DNA from: a virus | IMG/VR virus record: IMGVR_UViG_3300035698_000975 | Coordinates: 1-26,706 of that record | Strand: one strand, 5' to 3' | Length of the DNA stretch: 26,706 nt | Shown: positions 21,969 to 26,706 of the stretch, piece by piece | Position numbering within the stretch: position 1 is the first letter of the stretch | Layout: the number at the start of each line of letters is the position of its first letter | Notes under the pieces: generated by a model | Databases searched by the model: none | Seen by the model: only the letters and a program-made list of their open reading frames with translations | What the model was told of the DNA's origin: nothing | Position numbers and translations under genes: made by a program

Positions 21969-23624
21969 TTATCCGTTAGAGGGCTCCTGTTCTGGGGTTA
22001 GAGTATCGACAGCTCCTGCACCATCCTTCGCAGCCTTAGCTGCTGTAGCGGCCATTTCTATCTGCTGAGCCTGTTGCTCCTGTTGAGCACGTTGCTCTCT
22101 TTCAGCAGCCACTACGTCATCAGACTTAACCATCTTAGGCGGGCTGTGAATAGCTTGGGCATACTCATCAATAGCCTGATCGAAGTCTACCTTGTCGAGG
22201 ACAGAAGGATCGAACTGAGCCATACCGCCTACGAACTGAACCAACCGTTCAATACCCCCTGTTGCCACAGCTCTTTGAGCCTGTGCAAGCGAGGAGATAT
22301 AGCTCACCTTAAGATCAACACCCTCAAGTTCCGGAGGGGCGGGCGGTAGCATGTTAGCTGCCACTAGCTGATTGAAGGTGCGGTCGATAAGGCTATCCAA
22401 GAACTCACCGTGAAGCTGCTCAAGGACTGGACCTAGTTGGAGGAGCCGTTCTTCGTTTCTCTGCGACAGTTCAAGCTGGTTCTTAGGCTGGATGCCTTCC
22501 ATGTTGGAGATAGCTAAGAACAGATCCATATGAAAGGCGTCGCCAATCCTACGCTCTGTCTTGTCAATGTCTTCCATCATAGCTTGTATCTGAGGGTTAA
22601 CCATGTACAGGGGGCCTAGCCCTTCCTGAGTGTTGGTACCATCATGAATAGTCAATCCACCAGGAAGCGAGCTTACAGGCACATTACGTACCGAAGCAGG
22701 TCCCTTAAGCGGGGGGTTGACACTCTTATCAATAGCCTGTGCCTTGCGCTTCTCTTGTATCTGGAGCCCCTTGACATCACCAAGGGCTACCATACCGGGG
22801 CAGTCCGTTCCGTATACGTCCTCTCCAGCAACACCCCATCTCGGGACATAAGCAGGGAACTCTTCGAATCCGGACTCTCTCAGTATCTTCTTATCAGCGT
22901 TGCCTGACTCGTAATAGATAGAACGGAAAGGCTTGTTAGTGTTAAAGGGGTTATCCATAGAACGCTCTTTGTTCGGTTCAATCATATGTATGATAGTGAA
23001 CCAAGCGTCGTAGTTGCCCTTAGCGTAAGCTGTGTTAACTGCTTGACTAACTTTATCAAGCCCGAACATGCTTACAATTCCGCTGACTTGCATATCGAAT
23101 TCGCGCATCAAGGTGTCTACTTCGTATCTATCATTCTGACCAACGAAGTAAGAACCGGCAGTCTGAGTGTAGAAACGGGCAACCTCTTTTGCGTCATCGA
23201 CATGGAGCATACACCCTGTGCCGAATAGAATGGTTTCCTCTAGCATTACAGGGGCCATGTTGTACAGATTGCCCTGATTAAACACGCCTCTCATAATACG
23301 CTCTACCTGGCTTAACCAGAAGGAGACAGGACCGAACTCCATAAGGCCGGGATCGGGAGTGCCGAGTCCAAACCAAGGACGTGTTGGAGACATGATACCT
23401 GAGAACATACCACCTTTAGCTGCTCGTAGCGCCTGAGTGCCTGCGCTGTTTATAATCAGGTTATGGCGACGGTCCCCGCTGTTCCTATCTGAAACAAAGA
23501 AGCGTCCTCGTCTAGGCTGAATGTTCTCAGACAGCGCCTTGTAGTGAGAGATAAACGACTGGCGTTCCTTCTTCAAGGAGCCCCTCCGTCTCTCTAAGTA
23601 ATTGAATAACGCTTCGTTTTCCAT
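21969..23624 (-). CDS. Portal protein (head-to-tail connector)
   Basis: A 551-residue connector of the podovirus head-tail connecting family. The N terminus is a basic helix (RRRGSLKKERQSFISHYKAL) followed by PRRGRF and SAGTQALRAAKGGMFSGIMSPTRPWFGL (motif split here: A-x-Q-A-L-R...G-M-x-S-G-x-x-S-P-x-x-P-W-F), a recognisable signature of this group. The C-terminal 40 residues are low-complexity QA-rich (REQRAQQEQQAQQIEMAA). Twelve copies would form the DNA channel at one capsid vertex. It lies next to the terminase region, as expected. Confidence 0.92.
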   Translation of the reverse strand: MENEALFNYLERRRGSLKKERQSFISHYKALSENIQPRRGRFFVSDRNSGDRRHNLIINSAGTQALRAAKGGMFSGIMSPTRPWFGLGTPDPGLMEFGPVSFWLSQVERIMRGVFNQGNLYNMAPVMLEETILFGTGCMLHVDDAKEVARFYTQTAGSYFVGQNDRYEVDTLMREFDMQVSGIVSMFGLDKVSQAVNTAYAKGNYDAWFTIIHMIEPNKERSMDNPFNTNKPFRSIYYESGNADKKILRESGFEEFPAYVPRWGVAGEDVYGTDCPGMVALGDVKGLQIQEKRKAQAIDKSVNPPLKGPASVRNVPVSSLPGGLTIHDGTNTQEGLGPLYMVNPQIQAMMEDIDKTERRIGDAFHMDLFLAISNMEGIQPKNQLELSQRNEERLLQLGPVLEQLHGEFLDSLIDRTFNQLVAANMLPPAPPELEGVDLKVSYISSLAQAQRAVATGGIERLVQFVGGMAQFDPSVLDKVDFDQAIDEYAQAIHSPPKMVKSDDVVAAEREQRAQQEQQAQQIEMAATAAKAAKDGAGAVDTLTPEQEPSNG

Positions 23625-23625
23625 A

Positions 23626-23841
23626 TCAACCTATCAATGTTGCATCTTCAGCGGAGTCTGTGATTAGCGTTCCGATGTCAGCCTTCTTCTTAGGGAGGGC
23701 GGCAATTGCCTTGTCTCTCTTAGAAGGGCTTCCTTTAATATCGTTTACAGTAGACTTTAAATCACTGAAAGGGTTTTTTAGATTATCCTTAAACGATCCT
23801 AAAGGATTAGAAAGCTTACTCTTAAATGCGCTTATGCACAT
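23626..23841 (-). CDS. Small hypothetical protein (71 aa) before the portal gene
   Basis: The ATG follows directly on the previous stop (TAGATG), and the stop is one base before the portal ATG. The product begins MCISAFKSKLSNPLG with repeated 'NPLGSFKDNLKNPFSDLKS' and is lysine-rich. It has no known motif or membrane segment. The tight place between two head genes suggests a minor virion or assembly role, but no function is assigned. Confidence 0.65.
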   Translation of the reverse strand: MCISAFKSKLSNPLGSFKDNLKNPFSDLKSTVNDIKGSPSKRDKAIAALPKKKADIGTLITDSAEDATLIG

Positions 23842-24054
23842 CTAGGCCCCCAGAAGGGTTTTACCCGATCCGGTATCAGACTCCAGCCCACCTGGATTGG
23901 TGTTAATTGTGGAGCTGCGACCTGCTGCCAATGCAGCTCGTTGCTTGTTCATTGTCTTAGCCCGCTTAATAGCCGGATCAGCCTGAGTAGGTGCCGGTGG
24001 CGCGGGAGGGGGTAGGGGTTGAACTTCTGGGGTTTTTGCTCCACCTAAGCACAT
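23842..24054 (-). CDS. Small conserved proline-rich protein (70 aa), head-packaging region
   Basis: The product starts MCLGGAKTPEVQPLPPPAPP with proline-rich segments and then DPAIKRAKTMNKQRAALAAGRSST and a final GSGKTLLGA. I recognise this layout as a small protein often coded between large terminase and portal in BPP-1- and T7-like phages, of unknown function. The end GSGKT looks like a P-loop but sits at the very C terminus and is almost certainly not an ATPase. It begins three bases after the terminase stop. Confidence 0.7.
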   Translation of the reverse strand: MCLGGAKTPEVQPLPPPAPPAPTQADPAIKRAKTMNKQRAALAAGRSSTINTNPGGLESDTGSGKTLLGA

Positions 24055-24057
24055 TGT

Positions 24058-25614
24058 TTACCAATCCGTTTCTAATGGGTTATAGTCTGCCTGAGTCTTC
24101 GGTGGAGTGTAGTACATTTCCACTGTTTCCTCTGGAGGCAGCTCTTCATAGAACGTTAGGGCTAGAGCATCCGCTATATTAGGGGAGTCCATTCCTCGTT
24201 CCTTCATATCTTTCTTACTCTCAAGGTTAACTTGACCCTTGATAGTGTAACCATATTCTCGTTGTGTTAGCTCCTCGTAGAGCTCAGGCCCTATCTTAGC
24301 CTGCTTAGTAGGAAGTGTCATCCCCTTACGGATGGCATCCTTCATATTACCCCACATCTCATCGATCTTATACCTGTACTTATCAGGGAACCGAGTCTTA
24401 TGTTGAGCCAAGACTTCAATAGGATTATAGCCCAGATGTTTAAGCTGATCTACAACTCCACCACCAACTCCGCCCCCATCTACAAAGATGGCACGAACTG
24501 TACGGCCAAGAGCTTTAAACTCATTAACCATGTCGATGACCGCCCCTGCTACCTGTACGGTATCCGCCCCTTGGAGCATACGAGGTTCAAACTGCCGAGC
24601 GTCTCGACCCATTCGTGGGTATAGGACGGATGCATCATCGCCGAAGCGGGCTACATCGACACCTATAACGAGGGGAGCTTTCTTGTCCTCTACGGACTCT
24701 CGTGTCATGGCGCTTGTTACATCTTCCGAGGATATGAACTGAAAGACACCGATGGAGGGGAAGACCCCTCTCACTCGGACTTTCACAAAATCGCTATCCT
24801 CTCCGTAGTCCTCTACCCATTCCGCAATACGTGCCTTACCTGTGATGGCTACGTCTCTTGAGTCAATGGAGCGGACTATATATCGATGTTTGAAACGCCC
24901 CTTGCAATTCTCAAAGAACTTACCCGTGTTACGAGTAGGGTTGCCGAAATCAAAGGTCATCGGCATTCCGTCCGTCGTCCCACCTTCCCTAACTTCAAAG
25001 ATCTTGTCAGGTACAGCGGACGCCTCATCAAAGATGTAGAAGGGGACGGAGCTGGCAGCGTGCAAACCTGCGAAGGATTCAGAGTTCTCCTCGCGACAGG
25101 TCTGAGCCAAACACTTCCAGCCTTGGGGATAGTCCACATGTACAATTGACATGTTCCCACGGCCAGAGTTGTATTTGAACCAATGCTGGGTGATACACAT
25201 TGCCCACCACTTACCTAGCTCTGCCCAGGTCTTAGACCGGAGCTGCTCAGCAGTGTTGGCTGTGACCACACCGTTGCATCGGGGATAGCAGGACATGATC
25301 CAAAGGATCAGCCAAGCTGTTAGCGTACTCTTTCCGATACCATGACCGGAAGCAGTAGAGAACTGGATAGGAGTAACAGCGTCTTTTCCGTTAAAGCCTC
25401 TTTGTTTAACCTGATCTCCTAGGTCCTCTAGGAAGTCAATAGCCCACTGATCAGGCCCGTGCTTCTTACCGAATCTCTTCTGGTACTTCTCAGGCATCTC
25501 AACCTGATCAATGGAGATTTCTTCATCCCAAGGGAAGGCATACATGACAAATCCTAAAGGATCTGATCCGAAGCCTCCCATATCCTCTCCAAGCATCTCT
25601 TCTGCTAAGCTCAT
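24058..25614 (-). CDS. Terminase large subunit
   Basis: A 518-residue DNA-packaging motor. ATPase: SGHGIGKST (89-97) is the Walker A loop; FYIFDEA (192-198) is the Walker B with D196 and catalytic E197. Nuclease: D320 in IGVDVARFGDD, D379 in IFVDGGGVGGG and the acidic DSPNIADAL (D476, D482) near the C terminus. It packages DNA through the portal and cuts concatemers. The small subunit is not visible in this window and is probably to the right, beyond the edge. Start at ATG 25614 follows a stop closely; no strong ribosome binding site, so it is likely coupled. Confidence 0.95.
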   Translation of the reverse strand: MSLAEEMLGEDMGGFGSDPLGFVMYAFPWDEEISIDQVEMPEKYQKRFGKKHGPDQWAIDFLEDLGDQVKQRGFNGKDAVTPIQFSTASGHGIGKSTLTAWLILWIMSCYPRCNGVVTANTAEQLRSKTWAELGKWWAMCITQHWFKYNSGRGNMSIVHVDYPQGWKCLAQTCREENSESFAGLHAASSVPFYIFDEASAVPDKIFEVREGGTTDGMPMTFDFGNPTRNTGKFFENCKGRFKHRYIVRSIDSRDVAITGKARIAEWVEDYGEDSDFVKVRVRGVFPSIGVFQFISSEDVTSAMTRESVEDKKAPLVIGVDVARFGDDASVLYPRMGRDARQFEPRMLQGADTVQVAGAVIDMVNEFKALGRTVRAIFVDGGGVGGGVVDQLKHLGYNPIEVLAQHKTRFPDKYRYKIDEMWGNMKDAIRKGMTLPTKQAKIGPELYEELTQREYGYTIKGQVNLESKKDMKERGMDSPNIADALALTFYEELPPEETVEMYYTPPKTQADYNPLETDW

Positions 25615-25618
25615 TTAC

Positions 25619-25855
25619 TTATACGCCTTTTTCAAACATATGAGATAGGAACGCTATAACGGTGGCAACACCTGCCGAAGCCCCTGTAGCGTATCCTATT
25701 AATCCGGCTTGCTTCTTCTCTATCACGTCTATACGTCCCCCTTGCTTATCATATCTTCCATCTCTAGCAGAGGAGGTTTCAAGGAGGATCTCTAACTTAC
25801 CCTCTATTCGTCCAAGTCGGGAAGCAGTATCTAGCTTATTGGCATCTTCTGGCAT
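25619..25855 (-). CDS. Small coiled-coil/transmembrane protein, possible holin or lysis accessory
   Basis: A 78-residue protein with a charged, heptad-like first part (ASRLGRIEGKLEILLETSSA ... GRIDVIEKK) and one hydrophobic helix at about 50-73 (GLIGYATGASAGVATVIAFL). The layout resembles hemolysin XhlA-like or class II holin-like proteins, and T7 also keeps lysis genes next to terminase. A holin candidate already exists at 2516-3064 beside the endolysin, so this may be an antiholin, pinholin or membrane anchor. Weak family evidence. Confidence 0.6.
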   Translation of the reverse strand: MPEDANKLDTASRLGRIEGKLEILLETSSARDGRYDKQGGRIDVIEKKQAGLIGYATGASAGVATVIAFLSHMFEKGV

Positions 25856-25856
25856 A

Positions 25857-26706
25857 CTAACTCTTTTCTAAGGGAGTATTAACAACCCTTTTTATATCTC
25901 TCACCAAGCCTCTTACTGTAGGTCTGATAGCAAACCAGAAGGTCCTTGGTGATTCCAGACCCAGCAAAGTGGATACAGCAGATACTAATGTCCCTGTTCC
26001 TTCGATTAGCACAGTTCCTCCAGAAGACATCTGGCTAAGCTGGGCTTGAGTAGCGCCTGAAACATCTATCTGTATTAGTACAGTGTCTCCTGCCATTACA
26101 GCGTCTGCTGCCTGTGAAGAGCCTGCTCCTGATATTACTGTAGTGCCCGTAGCGGACATAGTTGCAACAGCTACTTCCAGTGTCCCAGATGCATCTACGA
26201 GAACAGTACTGGTAGCAGACATTGTGGATACTGCCGAAGACAAGGTTCCGGATGCGTTTCTATCAAAGGCAGCAGAGGCTATATCAAAAGCCCCTATACT
26301 AGGTAGTGTAGCGTGCCTGGTTACACCGTTTATATCCGTTGTTGGCGCGGCACCACTGATGGTGTTGCCCGCCTGATAGAGTGGGCTGTCCACGTCAAGC
26401 AGTGACATATCTTCGCCAGCAGCATCACCGGGGTCGGTCCAAGCCGCTGCATGATCGGTTGACTGGGTTCCGGGTGAAATATTAACAGACCCGGTATCTC
26501 CAACAAACGGTGTCCGGTCACTCGCGTTGTAAGTCTTAGTAAGGGTGCCGCGCATGGTACCTAGAGCGAGGTCGTTTGTTGCTGAGTTTGCAGATGCGTT
26601 GTTGTGTAGGTTCCACGCACCTGTCGCCCCAACGGCGGGGTTCAGAACGATGTTAAAGGTGCCCTCGTAGACGGTATTATTAAATACATTCCATGTACCA
26701 GCAGAA
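25857..26706 (-). CDS. Beta-helix/repeat structural protein (N terminus beyond the window edge)
   Basis: The frame is open to the right edge and ends at TAG 25857-25859. The edge part (GTWNVFNNTVYEGTF, NLHNNASANSA) and the end of the main domain (DINGVTRHATLPSIGAFD) look like a right-handed parallel beta-helix, as in tail spikes and surface-glycan depolymerases; the IGAF-D ending is typical. About 4.5 copies of a ~21-residue repeat follow, then a basic tail (RGLVRDIKRVV). An ATG at 26555 is in-frame but is probably internal, since clear coding continues upstream. A tail spike or other adhesin is likely; no catalytic residues can be judged from this fragment. Confidence 0.68.
   Translation of the reverse strand, partial: SAGTWNVFNNTVYEGTFNIVLNPAVGATGAWNLHNNASANSATNDLALGTMRGTLTKTYNASDRTPFVGDTGSVNISPGTQSTDHAAAWTDPGDAAGEDMSLLDVDSPLYQAGNTISGAAPTTDINGVTRHATLPSIGAFDIASAAFDRNASGTLSSAVSTMSATSTVLVDASGTLEVAVATMSATGTTVISGAGSSQAADAVMAGDTVLIQIDVSGATQAQLSQMSSGGTVLIEGTGTLVSAVSTLLGLESPRTFWFAIRPTVRGLVRDIKRVVNTPLEKS
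25959..26249 (-). repeat. Tandem 21-residue repeat in the beta-helix protein
   Basis: Units start G-T/S/A at 26249 and repeat every 21-22 residues: GTLSSAVSTMSATSTVLV, GTLEVAVATMSATGTTVI, GSSQAADAVMAGDTVLIQI, GATQAQLSQMSSGGTVLI, then a half unit GTLVSAVSTLLG. A shared core is G-x-x-x-A-x-x-x-M-S-x-x-x-T-V-L/I. The units have diverged, pointing to an old protein repeat, likely a beta-solenoid stalk. Confidence 0.75.

Noticed and set aside
23842-23880. GSGKT motif near the C terminus of the proline-rich protein, read as a P-loop
   Set aside because: It is at the extreme C terminus of a 70-residue protein with no room for an ATPase fold.
19518-24054. Possible diversity-generating retroelement, because the head genes resemble phage BPP-1
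   Set aside because: No reverse transcriptase, template/variable repeat pair or mtd-like gene was seen in the window; it could only exist outside it.
1-26706. tRNA genes, CRISPR array, insertion sequences, integrase or attachment site
   Set aside because: No cloverleaf with a proper T-loop, regularly spaced repeats, transposase or integrase motif was found by reading both strands; short TTC-A-like matches lie inside coding genes.

Overview
This window is part of the genome of a tailed phage with a podovirus-type virion (short tail, T7-like order of virion genes). It is tightly packed: most neighbouring genes abut or overlap (ATGA, TAATG), and no host housekeeping gene, tRNA, insertion sequence or CRISPR array was seen. 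The likely relatives are cobalamin-dependent-RNR podoviruses of the marine 'cobavirus' / Zobellviridae type. This is inferred from a class II (B12-dependent) ribonucleotide reductase, a DUF3310 protein, a GTA-type holin with a small M15 peptidase, a BPP-1-like head module and T7-like tail and internal proteins. The host cannot be fixed from this window; a Gram-negative marine proteobacterium is a guess.

Left arm (1-6420, + strand): end of an unknown gene, an HNH nuclease, several very small unknown genes, a 42-codon ORF that looks like a cut-off copy of the start of the next gene, a DnaQ-like/RNase H-like exonuclease with a C-terminal zinc ribbon, a 35-residue membrane peptide, a DUF3310 protein, a holin, an M15-type endolysin, a GIY-YIG homing-type endonuclease and nrdJ. 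A strong UUCG hairpin terminator follows nrdJ. Beyond it lies a cluster of tiny genes (5728-6420). Two of these are broken at seven-G tracts, the longest G runs I found by eye; restoring the frame gives a zinc-ribbon protein coupled by ATGA to the next gene, and a probable paralogue of that next gene.

Junction (6376-6794): the two arms converge and their last genes overlap tail to tail by 45 bases. A small PD-(D/E)XK nuclease is the final gene of the leftward unit. Its ribosome binding site lies inside a perfect 7-bp hairpin. Nested inverted repeats between it and the tail fibre probably terminate or process transcripts.

Right arm (6376-26706, - strand, read from high to low coordinates): beta-helix/repeat protein (cut by the window edge), coiled-coil plus membrane protein, large terminase, two small conserved proteins, portal, Bbp19-like protein, scaffold, HK97-fold capsid (BPP-1 type), Bbp16-like cement protein, a hairpin terminator, a small protein ending in a peripheral-subunit-binding (E3-binding) domain, gp11-like tail tube A, gp12-like tail tube B with three FCCH-like inserts, gp13-like acetyltransferase-fold protein, gp14-, gp15- and gp16-like internal virion proteins, T7-type tail fibre, then the small nuclease. 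Packaging, head, neck, tail, ejection proteins and fibre thus form one late unit.

Most notable: the two G7 frame breaks; the hairpin that hides the nuclease's ribosome binding site; the E3-binding-like domain in the head-tail region; the FCCH insertions in the tail tube; the 21-residue repeat near the right edge; and the truncated exonuclease-like mini-gene.
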